From contig JAGWZK010000006.1 in NCBI GenBank assembly GCA_018968885.1, forward strand, positions 62,001 to 126,000: a stretch of 64,000 nt of DNA, in the 5' to 3' direction. Each line of letters starts with the position of its first letter. Within the stretch, counting starts at the first letter, position 1. A model generated the notes under the pieces. It had not been told where the DNA came from, did no database searches, and saw nothing but the letters and a program-made list of their open reading frames with translations. Position numbers and translations under genes: made by a program. Origin of the DNA: Planctomycetota bacterium. Its GTDB lineage: Bacteria > Planctomycetota > Phycisphaerae > Phycisphaerales > UBA1924. Positions 17,970-26,966 of this stretch are shown piece after piece.

Positions 17970-18935
17970 ATGGCTGGTCGAGTGGCAAAAGTGATCTTGC
18001 TCGCATCCATGACGCTCAATATGTCCGGATGCGTGGTCTTTGAGATTCGCGATGAACTGCAGAAGGCCAATCAGAACCTGGCAACGGCCAACACGCAATT
18101 GATGGCTGCGAACACGGAACTCGATATCGCCAACGCCAAGCTGATCGAGGCCAACTCGCGCCTGGTGCAGGCCAACTCTGATCTGACCGTCGTCAATTCG
18201 AATCTGACGCAGACTATTCAACGCCTGGACGGCACGAATGGTCAGATCGCCACATTACAGAACAAGCACCTCTCCACGCTGGATACGCGGCTTGACCCCT
18301 TGGGTAAATCTTTGACCGAAGTTGATACGCATCTTGGATCGCTGCGCAAGACCCTGGACAACATCGACAGCATGATTCCATTCCTTGGGATCACGGATTC
18401 TGGAGAGAGTGGTGCAGAAGGCGCACCCACAGGCGCCGAGATGCCGGGCACAGCATCCGCCGCAACCGATGCCAACGCCCCAAACTCCACCAACTCCCCC
18501 ACTGCCTCCGTGCCAGCCACCCCAAAGGACACCACATCACGCATGATTCCGGAAACTCTTCAGATCGACAGCAGCGAATTCCGCCTGAGCGTGTATATGT
18601 GGCGAAACTTTCAGCCGAGCGTCGAGCCCGCGGGCGGTGCGGCACCCGCTCCCCAAGGCCTGCTCGCCAAACTCAATCTTGTGCCGACGGACAAGGGTAA
18701 AGCACCGCAAGGTATCGAGGTCGCCGCGATCCGGCTGCAACGAGGCAAGAGCGTCTGGACGGGGCAGGCAACCAAAGAAACTGGCGACACTGCTGATACG
18801 TGGGAACGCATGGTGCGCAGCGGCCCGGTGTGGGACATGGGTGCAGGCGTCAACGTCTTTGTGCAATTGCAATGGCCCGATGGCAGCAAGAAGTGGATTG
18901 CCGCGTACAACCAGACAATTGAGCGCGTGGACTGA
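17970..18935 (+). CDS. Lipoprotein with uninterrupted heptad-repeat coiled coil
   Basis: The 321-residue protein has a signal sequence ending LNMSGC (lipobox, Cys17). Residues approximately 30-85 are about eight consecutive heptads of form L-x-x-A-N-x-x (LQKANQN, LATANTQ, LMAANTE, LDIANAK, LIEANSR, LVQANSD, LTVVNSN, LTQTIQR), with Asn at the same heptad position almost every time. After a further helical part and a Gly/Ala/Thr/Pro linker comes a C-terminal beta-rich domain of approximately 130 residues (FRLSVYMWRNFQP to KKWIAAYNQTIERVD). Such Asn-layered coiled coils favour trimers, so a trimeric envelope stalk is plausible. The start follows GGGAG. Function unknown. Confidence 0.8.
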   Translation: MAGRVAKVILLASMTLNMSGCVVFEIRDELQKANQNLATANTQLMAANTELDIANAKLIEANSRLVQANSDLTVVNSNLTQTIQRLDGTNGQIATLQNKHLSTLDTRLDPLGKSLTEVDTHLGSLRKTLDNIDSMIPFLGITDSGESGAEGAPTGAEMPGTASAATDANAPNSTNSPTASVPATPKDTTSRMIPETLQIDSSEFRLSVYMWRNFQPSVEPAGGAAPAPQGLLAKLNLVPTDKGKAPQGIEVAAIRLQRGKSVWTGQATKETGDTADTWERMVRSGPVWDMGAGVNVFVQLQWPDGSKKWIAAYNQTIERVD

Positions 18936-18944
18936 GTTGGTTAC

Positions 18945-20471
18945 TCAACCCAAGCCGTACTTCTTCAACTTACGATAGAGCGTGCGTTCGCCCATGCCGA
19001 GCAATTTGGCCGCCTGTTCACGATTGCCACCCGTGAGCAGCAACGTCTCACGAATGGCCCGCTTTTCCAGCTGATCCATAGTGGTGCCGGCCAAAGAGCC
19101 GGGTGCATTCACGCCGCTGGGTGCATCATCAGGCACTTCATCATCGCCCATGCGCACTTCATCGGGCACGTGCCGCAGATCAAGCTTGGGGAGGCCATTT
19201 GGGCTGGGTTCCGAAGCGGCAGTCACGACCATGTTCTGCACGACATTCAAGAGTTGACGCACGTTGCCGGGCCATGAGTAACCGGTGAGGCGCATCAACG
19301 CGGCATCGGTGATGTCGGGAACCCCCTCAGCACCCACCGGACGACCCGAAGCGCGAGCCAGTGTTTCGACGGCCTTGACGATGGCGTGACGAACGATGCG
19401 CGGAATGTCTTCGCGGCGATCCCGCAAGGGCGGCAGGTGAATGTGCGCACCCTTGATGCGGAAGAAGAGATCCCCTCGGAACTCCTTGGCATCGATCATC
19501 GCCTTGAGATCTTTGTTGGTGGCGCTGACCAGGCGAATATCCACCTTGCGCGGATCGTTCGAACCCAATCTCACCACATCGCCCGTCTCCAGCACACGCA
19601 ACAGCTTGGCCTGCATTTTCAGGGGCATATCACCGATTTCATCGAGAAAGATCGTGCCGCCCGAGCAGTACTCAAAGACCCCTTCACGGTCCTTGTCCGC
19701 GCCGGTGAAGGCACCACGCACGTGACCAAAGAGCTGATCCTCAAGTAGATTCTCGGCCTCTGCCGCACAGTTCAGAGCCACAAATCGCTTCTGAGCGCGA
19801 GGGCTGTTCTTGTGAATCGCCTGCGCGATGAGTTCTTTTCCGGTGCCGGATTCACCCGTAATCAGCACAGGCAACATGCTCGCCGAGACGCTCTTGACTG
19901 TTCGCAGAATCTGCCGCATCGGCTCACTGCCGGCGATGATCCCCGCGAATCCTTCATGCTGCACCAGGTCATTCAGAGAGCCGGATTCGTGCCGCAGCAC
20001 CACGGTGGATGCCGCGCGATTCACCAGTGCGCGAAACGTTGCCAGATCCAGCGGCTTTTCAATGAAGTCGTACGCCCCCTCCTTGAACGCGGCACGCGCC
20101 GTGGGCACATCGCCGTGCGCCGTCACCATGATCGTTTCGGCCTGGGGCTGGAGTGTGCGTGCAGATTTCAGTACCTTGATCCCGGCATCAGCACCGTCGG
20201 GAGCAATTCCTTCAAACGACGCGGAGTTGGGCATGCGCAGGTCGGTCACGATAATGTCAAACGTGCCGTGACGAAGCTCTTCAATCGCCGCCATGGCGGA
20301 ATTGACAATCGTGCAAATATGCCCTGGCTTCCGCAACGCATCGGCCATCACTTCGGCATGTTCGATCTCATCCTCAACGATGAGAACCTGCGCGCGGGGC
20401 TGCTCGTGAGGATCTGAGGTCGATGCGGAAATGGAGCGGCCGGAGCCGCCATCGGATCGCTCGTTGGACAT
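18945..20471 (-). CDS. Sigma-54-dependent response regulator (NtrC family)
   Basis: Activates sigma-54 promoters when phosphorylated. Domains in order: receiver (about residues 27-150, acidic pocket Glu33-Asp34, phospho-acceptor Asp77 in TDLRMP, Lys in EKPLD), AAA+ domain (approximately 175-410; Walker A GESGTGKE, GAFTGA sigma-54 contact loop, Walker B GGTIFLDEIGDMP, arginine-finger region FRGDLFFRI), and a C-terminal Fis-type helix-turn-helix (NREQAAKLLGMGERTLYRKLKKYGL). The receiver has an insert between the Asp motif and helix 4 (SASFEGIAPDGADAG). No histidine kinase is adjacent; it lies 39 bp downstream of the Ser/Thr kinase, probably in the same transcript. Confidence 0.92.
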   Translation of the reverse strand: MSNERSDGGSGRSISASTSDPHEQPRAQVLIVEDEIEHAEVMADALRKPGHICTIVNSAMAAIEELRHGTFDIIVTDLRMPNSASFEGIAPDGADAGIKVLKSARTLQPQAETIMVTAHGDVPTARAAFKEGAYDFIEKPLDLATFRALVNRAASTVVLRHESGSLNDLVQHEGFAGIIAGSEPMRQILRTVKSVSASMLPVLITGESGTGKELIAQAIHKNSPRAQKRFVALNCAAEAENLLEDQLFGHVRGAFTGADKDREGVFEYCSGGTIFLDEIGDMPLKMQAKLLRVLETGDVVRLGSNDPRKVDIRLVSATNKDLKAMIDAKEFRGDLFFRIKGAHIHLPPLRDRREDIPRIVRHAIVKAVETLARASGRPVGAEGVPDITDAALMRLTGYSWPGNVRQLLNVVQNMVVTAASEPSPNGLPKLDLRHVPDEVRMGDDEVPDDAPSGVNAPGSLAGTTMDQLEKRAIRETLLLTGGNREQAAKLLGMGERTLYRKLKKYGLG

Positions 20472-20510
20472 GGCACAACAGTATGTCTCACTGAGGCAAT
20501 TCTGTGCCTT

Positions 20511-23291
20511 TCAAGGCGCTGCAGACCCCACTTTTTCCAGTTCCGCCCGAGTTGCCGCCGCTTCCTTTTCCAGCTTCATGTCTTCGTAGATTTTCACCGC
20601 TTGGGTAAGCGCCTGGCGCGCTTCCGCTGCGTTTCCCATCGCCATCTTCTCTCGCCCCATGCGGCGCAGTAAATCCGCCCTCAACCCGGATTGATCCGTG
20701 ATCGTCGCGATCAACTCCAGCCCTTTGTTCAACACCTCGATCGCCTCCTGATGCCTCCCCTGTTGACCAATCGCATCGGCGAGATATCCGCGATAGCTCG
20801 CAGCACTCGCGACGCGACGCCCCGGCTGATCAAGCGTGACAACGGCTTCGCGGAAAAGCCGCTCGGCATCAGCAAACCGCTTGGTCTCCAGATAGTTCTG
20901 CCCCAAAAGCTGCGTCGCCACCAGCGACACAACACTGTCCCCGTTTTGCGTGGTAATGCGCAGATAGTCCTCGAGCAACGGGGTCGCCGCGGCGTGCTCA
21001 CCCAGCCGCGTGTGCAGATCCGCCGTCATCGCCAGCGTGTTGGAAATCTCGCCCGAATCCTTGCCAACACTCTTGCGCGAGTCATCGACGAGTTGCACGG
21101 CCAGATTTCGCGCCTCTTCCAGCCGATTCTGGTCGCGCACAGCCGAAACGATCCGCAGCCGCACACCTAGAAGCGCCGGGTGCCCGGATGGAAAGATCCT
21201 CTCGCGAATCTGATGAGCTTGGACAAACGCCGCCTCTGCTTGGTCGGGCAGACGTTGGCGCATCAGGGTGCCGCCCAGTGACATCAGAAGCGTGGCGCGA
21301 TCCGGGTCTACCGCAGCGCCGCGCCCTTCGAGTGACATTAGCGCAGCGGTCAGCATCTTCTGGGCATCGGGCAAGCGATTCTCGCGTGGAGGCCGCCGCA
21401 AAATCGTGTCCGCATGAATGGTGACGCAATTGACGAACTCCGCATCGTCACTCCGCTCCAGGATTGGCCGCGCGAGCTCAAACTCGCGCTCGGCATCGTC
21501 CACCTTCATGCCATTCGCCAGCGATTTTCCCAAGAGCACGCGAGCTCGCGCGACCTGTGGATGATCCGGTGTCAATCGCTCCAGGCGAATCGCCAACACC
21601 TCGCGGCACATCTCCAGGGCCTGCTGGTGCTTTCCATCTGAAATCAGAATCGCCGCTTTGGTCGCCATGGCTTCGGAGTACTCCACACTTCTCTTGCCAA
21701 ACGCTTGTTCCGCCAGCGTCAATGCACGCTCAACTTCGGTCATCGCCTTTGCCATCGCGAATAGAGAGAGATATGTCCGGGCCAACGTGATCCGAGTGCG
21801 GCCCTCGACCTGAGGGAGTTCGCCCAGTTCAAACGAGGCTCGCGCAGCAGTCTGATCGACGAGTTCCAAGACGGTGATCTGTCTCCCGCGCGATGCGGTG
21901 GGATTGGCCGAAGCCAGCATGGATGTGAGAAATCCAGTGGTGCGTTCGGCTTGGTTCAAAGCCTCCTTGGCTTCGCGCTCGCGTTGTTCAGCCAGTTTCA
22001 GGGCCTCGCGGGCCTGCACCAGACCGATGCTGGTGCCGACGATGCCTGCTATGAGGAGGATGAGCGCGAGTGCCGCGCCGCCGACGAGCACCTTGTTCCG
22101 TTGGGCAAACTTGCGGAGCTGATAGCCGGTGCTGGGTGCTCGCGCGACGATCGGGACGTGGGTTAGCACGCGGCGGAGGTCTTCGGCAAGGGACGCCGCG
22201 GTCTGATATCGCCTATCGCGATCCTTCTCCAGGGCCTTGGCCGCGATGATCTCGACATCTCCGCGACACTCGGCGCTCAGCGTGCCCAAAGACCGTGGCT
22301 CCTCCTGCACAATGCGGGGCGCGGCTTGCGCGATGGTGATGCCAGAGAGTTCAATCGGGAGTCGCCCCGACATGACCTGATACAGGATCACACCCAGCGC
22401 GTAGACATCAGCGCGGGTGTCAATGGCTGATCCAGTTCCGCTTGGCGTGGCAGCAAGTGGGACGTTCACCTGCTCGGGACTCATATACGCCAACGTGCCA
22501 ACAAGTTCGGTGGCCGATGTGCCCAACGTCGCAGCAATGGTTATCGCTGCGTGCTGATCAGTAAGCCGCGCCACACCGAAATCCAGCACTTTGGGTTGCC
22601 ACCCCAGAGTGTCACCAGTGCTCTGGTTGGGCACGATAAGAATATTGGCTGGCTTGAGATCACGATGAATCACACCCTTGGTATGGGCGTGCTGCACCGC
22701 GTCGCAGATGCGCGCAATCAACTCAAGTCTCTGCGAAGCGCTGAGTGGATGCTCACGCAGAAACTCCAGCAACGGAGCCCCTTGCACAAACTCCATCACG
22801 AAGTACGGTTGCGTTCCCGTTTCCGTACGGAGCCGACCGGCGCGATACACCTGCGCGATGCCTGGGTGCTGAAGCTGCCCGAGGATGTTGGCTTCGTTTT
22901 CGAAGCGCCGCGTCACTTCAGGTGACATCAGGCCCGGGCGCATGACCTTGAGGGCGACATCGCGGCGAGGATTCTCCTGACCAGCGCGATACACCACGCC
23001 CATGCCGCCAGCACCCAGCCGCTCGATGATTTGGTATTCATCGAAGGTGCGACCGATGAGAGGATCAGGGCCTTCGTTCATCTGAGCCACGGCCCACACT
23101 TGCTCGATGTTCAATGCCGGAGTGGACAGAAACGAATCCTGCCCGGCGGCATCAACAAGCGACTGCACTTCCTCACGCAGCGTGACATCATCGCCGCACA
23201 GTCGCTGCATCTCTGTGGCGCGCTGCGCTGCGGGCACGTCCATGACCTCATGGAACACTCGTTCAGCTCGCGCCAGCAGTGATTCACTCAC
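20511..23291 (-). CDS. Membrane-anchored Ser/Thr protein kinase with TPR extracytoplasmic region
   Basis: The 926-residue protein has an N-terminal approximately 80-residue helical segment typical of planctomycete kinases paired with ECF sigma factors, a Hanks-type kinase domain (about 86-350: GAGGMGVVY glycine loop, VALKVM lysine, HRDLKPANIL catalytic loop, DFGVARL, SPEQ), one transmembrane helix (around 400-425: VLVGGAALALILLIAGIVG) and approximately 480 residues of TPR-like helical repeats, presumably a sensor or scaffold. Its GTG start overlaps the sigma factor stop as GTGA, so translation is likely coupled and the kinase probably controls that sigma factor's activity. The gene after it encodes an NtrC-type activator. 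Confidence 0.93.
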   Translation of the reverse strand: MSESLLARAERVFHEVMDVPAAQRATEMQRLCGDDVTLREEVQSLVDAAGQDSFLSTPALNIEQVWAVAQMNEGPDPLIGRTFDEYQIIERLGAGGMGVVYRAGQENPRRDVALKVMRPGLMSPEVTRRFENEANILGQLQHPGIAQVYRAGRLRTETGTQPYFVMEFVQGAPLLEFLREHPLSASQRLELIARICDAVQHAHTKGVIHRDLKPANILIVPNQSTGDTLGWQPKVLDFGVARLTDQHAAITIAATLGTSATELVGTLAYMSPEQVNVPLAATPSGTGSAIDTRADVYALGVILYQVMSGRLPIELSGITIAQAAPRIVQEEPRSLGTLSAECRGDVEIIAAKALEKDRDRRYQTAASLAEDLRRVLTHVPIVARAPSTGYQLRKFAQRNKVLVGGAALALILLIAGIVGTSIGLVQAREALKLAEQREREAKEALNQAERTTGFLTSMLASANPTASRGRQITVLELVDQTAARASFELGELPQVEGRTRITLARTYLSLFAMAKAMTEVERALTLAEQAFGKRSVEYSEAMATKAAILISDGKHQQALEMCREVLAIRLERLTPDHPQVARARVLLGKSLANGMKVDDAEREFELARPILERSDDAEFVNCVTIHADTILRRPPRENRLPDAQKMLTAALMSLEGRGAAVDPDRATLLMSLGGTLMRQRLPDQAEAAFVQAHQIRERIFPSGHPALLGVRLRIVSAVRDQNRLEEARNLAVQLVDDSRKSVGKDSGEISNTLAMTADLHTRLGEHAAATPLLEDYLRITTQNGDSVVSLVATQLLGQNYLETKRFADAERLFREAVVTLDQPGRRVASAASYRGYLADAIGQQGRHQEAIEVLNKGLELIATITDQSGLRADLLRRMGREKMAMGNAAEARQALTQAVKIYEDMKLEKEAAATRAELEKVGSAAP

Positions 23292-23857
23292 AGTGCATCC
23301 CCCGAGGCCATATCGCGATACAGCCACGCCCGCGCGAAATCCCAGTCGCGCTTCACCGTTGCGGGGGCTACGCCGAGGGCGGCGGCAGTGTCCTCGATGC
23401 TCATGCCGCCAAAGAAACGCATTTCGACGGTGCGGGCTTTGCGATCATCAAGGGACGCAAGGCGCTGCAGACTCTGGTCCAGGGCATCAAGATCGACCGT
23501 CACGGGCATAACTGCGCCGGGAGTTTCATCCAATTCGACTCGCTTGCGGTCACCGCCGCGTTTAAGACGTTTGGCATCACGCGCGTGATTGACCAGAATG
23601 CGACGCATGGCCTGCGCGGCCACTGCGTAGAAGTGAGCTCGATTGTGATACTGGGCCTGCGTCTGATCGACCAGTTTCAGATACGCCTCGTGGACAAGCG
23701 CCGTAGTTTGCAACGTGTGCCCGGCGCGTTCATGACGCAAATATGCCCCGGCGAGGGCGTGAAGCTGGTCGTACACGATCGGCAGGAGGAGATCCGCCGC
23801 GCGTTGATCACCGCCGCTGATCTGCTGAAGCATGTGTGTGACGTGGTCCTCAGGCAT
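23288..23857 (-). CDS. ECF-type RNA polymerase sigma factor (planctomycete kinase-linked group)
   Basis: The 189-residue protein has sigma region 2 (LLPIVYDQLHALAGAYLRHER, ALVHEAYLKLVDQ, NRAHFYAVAAQAMRRILVNHARDAKRLKRGG) and region 4 (LASLDDRKARTVEMRFFGGMSIEDTAAALGVAPATVKRDWDFARAWL). This is the group with an ALVHEAYLKL motif, very common in planctomycetes and usually linked to Ser/Thr kinases rather than to classical anti-sigma factors. No anti-sigma gene is present; the following kinase gene overlaps by 4 bp. Target promoters cannot be deduced. Confidence 0.92.
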   Translation of the reverse strand: MPEDHVTHMLQQISGGDQRAADLLLPIVYDQLHALAGAYLRHERAGHTLQTTALVHEAYLKLVDQTQAQYHNRAHFYAVAAQAMRRILVNHARDAKRLKRGGDRKRVELDETPGAVMPVTVDLDALDQSLQRLASLDDRKARTVEMRFFGGMSIEDTAAALGVAPATVKRDWDFARAWLYRDMASGDAL

Positions 23858-23970
23858 AGATGTCGCGCGACAGGCGATACTGGCAGTTTACCGCAAGCGG
23901 CAAGGGGGATCGCCGCAAAGGTGCGGAAAACGGAAAACCCTCAGTTTCATGGAGTTTGCGCAGAAAATGG

Positions 23971-24000
23971 TTGACAGGACTTGATACCGGCTGGTACGCT
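23971..24000 (+). promoter_or_regulatory. Sigma-70-type promoter of the VCBS/dockerin-like gene
   Basis: TTGACA and TACGCT hexamers are separated by 18 bp, upstream of the start codon at 24052. The -35 box is a perfect consensus match. Confidence 0.55.
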
Positions 24001-24051
24001 CATGTCAGTGTGCGGGAGCTCAGCGTTGTGGAAAAAATCCGGAGCCGCCCC

Positions 24052-25680
24052 ATGCCATTCAATGCTCATTCTTTGTCCGCTACTGCACTTCTTGCCATGA
24101 TGAGCGGCATCGCTTCTGCACAGATGACTGTCAACGCCATCTCTCCAAGCCAGAATGCCAACAACGTCCTTCGCTCAGCTGCGGTCGCCGTGACCTTTGA
24201 TCGCCCGGTGGATACCACGACCTTCACCACCGCCAACTTTCACCTGCTCGGAAAGGTGAGTGGGCCAGTCGCGGGGTCTTTCAGTTTCTCGAATGGTAAT
24301 CGCACCGTGACTTTCACACCGAGCAAGTTCCTGGCGGCAGGTGAGCAGGTGCTGGTCACCATGTCTCGCAATCTGAGAGGCAGCGATGGTGTGGCCCTGC
24401 GCTCCGCTGGATACTCGGCTCATTTCACCACCCGCGTCGCGGCATCGACGGGGACCTTCACCCACCTTGTCACCATGTCCAACGTGGATGGCACCGGCAA
24501 TCAGACACGCATTTACGGCACCAATGCCTGCGACCTGAATCGTGACGGTTGGGCCGACCTCACAACCGTCAATGAAGTGTCGCGCGACCTGCGCGTATTC
24601 CTCAATCGCGCTGATGGCACCGGGCTTTATCAGCCCATGCTGACGCCGTACACCCTGATTCCCAATGAATCCAGCCCCAACAGCATCGCGGACTTTGATG
24701 GCGATGGCTTGACCGACATCGTGACATCGAGCGCGATGGACAGCAAGATCGCGATTGCATTCGGGCGCGGTGACGGCACGTTCCGCTCGGTGTTGCAGAT
24801 CAATACCGGCATCTATCCCCGCGATTTTGGCATCTTTGATGCCGATGGTGACGGCGACATCGATATCACCGTCGCACAAGCCAACACCAACAACGTGCTC
24901 TTTGTCCGCAACAACGGCGGCGGCGTGTTTGCCGCGCCGGTGGCTTTTGAAGGTGGTGTGAATGGCGAATACGGCATGAACGGTGCCGACATGAACAACG
25001 ACGGGATCATGGATCTGGTGGTGGCAGGTGTGAACAGCGAGACCATCAGCGTGCTGCGAGGCAACGGCGATGGAACTTTCACACTCTCCAGCACTCGCCC
25101 AGTAGGCGGACGCAACTGGGTCGTCTTGTGTGGCGATCTGAATAACGACGGCCGCATGGATGTCTGCACCGCCAACTCTTTCAGTTCCAACGGCTCGATC
25201 TTGCTGGGCAACGGCAATCTGACATTACAACCTGCCACCACCTACGCAATCGGTGGCCACTGTGTCGCCACCGATCTGGCAGATCTGGAAGGCGACGGCG
25301 ATCTCGACTGGATCCTCTCTTCCTTTGGTGCCGGTCGTTGGTACGTCTTCAAGAACAACGGCAGCGGCATCATGACGCCAGATGTCCAATTTGTCGCCCC
25401 TAACAACCCATCCTGCACCGCGCCGGTCGATGTCGATAACGACGGCGATATGGATCTGGTCCTCTCCGACGAGATCGCCGATGTGATCATCATTCAGAAG
25501 AATGTGGGCGGCTGCACCGTGGATGTGAATGTCGACCACGTCGTCGATTTCTTTGACTACCTCGACTTTGTCGCGGCATTCTCCGCCAACTCACCAATTG
25601 CCGATTTCAACCACGATGGCACCATTGACTTCTTTGACTACCTCGACTTTGTCGCAACGTTCAGCCAGGGTTGCGCCTGA
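24052..25680 (+). CDS. Secreted FG-GAP/VCBS-repeat protein with Ig-like domain and duplicated dockerin-like tail
   Basis: The 542-residue protein has a Sec signal peptide ending SGIASAQ, then an SbsA/Big_5-type Ig-like domain (ISPSQNANNVLRSAAVAVTFDRPVD), then about seven FG-GAP/VCBS repeats containing calcium-loop patterns such as DFDGDGLTDI, DADGDGDIDI, DMNNDGIMDL, DLNNDGRMDV, DLEGDGDLDW and DVDNDGDMDL, predicting a beta-propeller. The C terminus has two nearly identical EF-hand units, DVNVDHVVDFFDYLDFVA and DFNHDGTIDFFDYLDFVA, whose DNA is also almost identical. This ending is a hallmark of planctomycete exported proteins and is probably a sorting or cell-surface attachment signal rather than a true cellulosomal dockerin. 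The chosen ATG follows a GGAG. Confidence 0.88.
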   Translation: MPFNAHSLSATALLAMMSGIASAQMTVNAISPSQNANNVLRSAAVAVTFDRPVDTTTFTTANFHLLGKVSGPVAGSFSFSNGNRTVTFTPSKFLAAGEQVLVTMSRNLRGSDGVALRSAGYSAHFTTRVAASTGTFTHLVTMSNVDGTGNQTRIYGTNACDLNRDGWADLTTVNEVSRDLRVFLNRADGTGLYQPMLTPYTLIPNESSPNSIADFDGDGLTDIVTSSAMDSKIAIAFGRGDGTFRSVLQINTGIYPRDFGIFDADGDGDIDITVAQANTNNVLFVRNNGGGVFAAPVAFEGGVNGEYGMNGADMNNDGIMDLVVAGVNSETISVLRGNGDGTFTLSSTRPVGGRNWVVLCGDLNNDGRMDVCTANSFSSNGSILLGNGNLTLQPATTYAIGGHCVATDLADLEGDGDLDWILSSFGAGRWYVFKNNGSGIMTPDVQFVAPNNPSCTAPVDVDNDGDMDLVLSDEIADVIIIQKNVGGCTVDVNVDHVVDFFDYLDFVAAFSANSPIADFNHDGTIDFFDYLDFVATFSQGCA

Positions 25681-25730
25681 TCGATTCGATGTGAACCGAG
25701 TCTCATCTCTCACTGTGATCTGCCATCGAG

Positions 25731-26276
25731 TCACCCGGCTCGGCGGCAGGCGCACAGCGCGATGGCGATGGCATCTGCAACATCCGGGGGCGACGGCGGC
25801 TCAGCCAGACCGAAAATCGTCTGCACGCTGCGCTGCATCTGGCCCTTGTCGGCGTGACCGTGACCGGTGAGGGATTTCTTCACCAGATTGGGTTTGAATT
25901 CGAGGAGCGGAATGCCAGCGCGGCGGATAGCCAGAAGAATCACGCCACGGGCATGACCCATGATGATGGCGGTGGCGGGATGCTTGTAGTGAGCAAAAAG
26001 GGACTCAACGGCGACGTGGTCGGGCTTGACGCGGATGATGAGTTCCTGCAAGTCGCGATCGAGTTCCAGCAGCCGCGCGGAAACAGAAGGCGCGCTCGAT
26101 GATGTGCGCGCCGTCGTGGTCTTCGCTCGTGAAGAGGCACTTGAAGAGGCACGTGAAGAGGCAATCAGTCGAAAGACTCCCGCTTCAATGATTCTGGGCA
26201 CTTCATCAGCGCGAGTGGTTTCCAGACAGGCGTAGCCAGTGAGGCGCAGGCCAGGATCGATGCCCAACACTCTCAT
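25731..26276 (-). CDS. ruvC: Holliday junction resolvase RuvC with Ser/Ala-rich insertion
   Basis: Endonuclease that cuts Holliday junctions with RuvAB. Catalytic acids: Asp7 (GIDPG), Glu91 (AVESLF), Asp165 and Asp168 (PPDVADAIAIAL). A 25-residue insertion at about 40-64 (SRASSSASSR... onward, almost only Ser, Ala, Thr, Arg, Lys) sits between beta2 and the first helix and is encoded partly by a 12-bp tandem repeat. Length is 181 against approximately 160-173 usual. The start overlaps the stop of ribE as ATGA, so the two are probably coupled. ruvA and ruvB are not in this window. Confidence 0.93.
   Translation of the reverse strand: MRVLGIDPGLRLTGYACLETTRADEVPRIIEAGVFRLIASSRASSSASSRAKTTTARTSSSAPSVSARLLELDRDLQELIIRVKPDHVAVESLFAHYKHPATAIIMGHARGVILLAIRRAGIPLLEFKPNLVKKSLTGHGHADKGQMQRSVQTIFGLAEPPSPPDVADAIAIALCACRRAG
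26129..26164 (-). repeat. 12-bp tandem repeat (3 copies) inside ruvC
   Basis: Three adjacent 12-mers, GTGAAGAGGCAC, TTGAAGAGGCAC and GTGAAGAGGCAA, differ by single bases. On the coding strand they give Ser-Ser-Arg/Ser-Ala repeats. The length is a multiple of three, so slippage would change the insertion length without breaking the frame. Confidence 0.85.
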
Positions 26277-26938
26277 GATCTTGCCGCCAGTATCTGCGCG
26301 AGCATGCCAGAGTCAGCGTAGTGCGTCAGCCAATGCACCATCGTCTTTGCCATCGAGTCACATTCGAGATTGATTCGCGAGCCGGGCTTGAGCCTGCCCA
26401 ATGTGGTCTTGTCGAGCGTGGTGGGGATGAGCGCGATGTCGAAAGTCCCGGTCTGAACATCAATCGCAGCGATGGTGAGCGAAACACCGGCGACAGCGAT
26501 GGAGCCTTTGGGGATGATGTACGGCATCAGCGCAGCGGGCGGAGCAATGGTGATGCGCCATTCACCCTGAGTGACGACCCGTTTCACCTCCCCCACTCCA
26601 TCGATGTGCCCTTGCACGATGTGACCACCCAGCAGCGTAGTGGGTGTGCAGGATGCTTCGAGGTGGACCCTTGATCCCACTGCCAACGCATCGAGCGTGG
26701 TCCTGGCAAGGGATTCGGGGATGACGTGAAAGGTGAGGAGGGCAGGACGCTCGATCGAAGGTTGCTCGGCCACAGTCAGGCAGCATCCATCTACGGCGAT
26801 GGATTCGCCGAGGGAGGGGGATACTCCGGCGCGGCAGTGAGCCCAGGAGCCAGCATCAATCTTCAAAGTGAGATTGCCACCAGGCGAGCGATCTGCCGCG
26901 ACTACTACCCCTTGTGCTTCGATCAGCCCGGTGAACAT
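26273..26938 (-). CDS. ribE: Riboflavin synthase alpha subunit
   Basis: Converts two 6,7-dimethyl-8-ribityllumazines to riboflavin and a pyrimidine. The 221-residue protein shows the internal duplication of the lumazine-binding fold: first half MFTGLIEAQGVV...SIAVDGCCLTV, second half HIVQGHIDGVGEV...SIAVAGVSLTIAAID. The N-terminal MFTGLIE and second GHIDGVG are diagnostic. Its stop overlaps the start of ruvC by 4 bp. No FMN riboswitch was seen in the short upstream gap, and no other rib gene is in the window. Confidence 0.95.
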   Translation of the reverse strand: MFTGLIEAQGVVVAADRSPGGNLTLKIDAGSWAHCRAGVSPSLGESIAVDGCCLTVAEQPSIERPALLTFHVIPESLARTTLDALAVGSRVHLEASCTPTTLLGGHIVQGHIDGVGEVKRVVTQGEWRITIAPPAALMPYIIPKGSIAVAGVSLTIAAIDVQTGTFDIALIPTTLDKTTLGRLKPGSRINLECDSMAKTMVHWLTHYADSGMLAQILAARS

Positions 26939-26966
26939 GAGTCAAGGTTAGCGCGATGAAGCCGGT

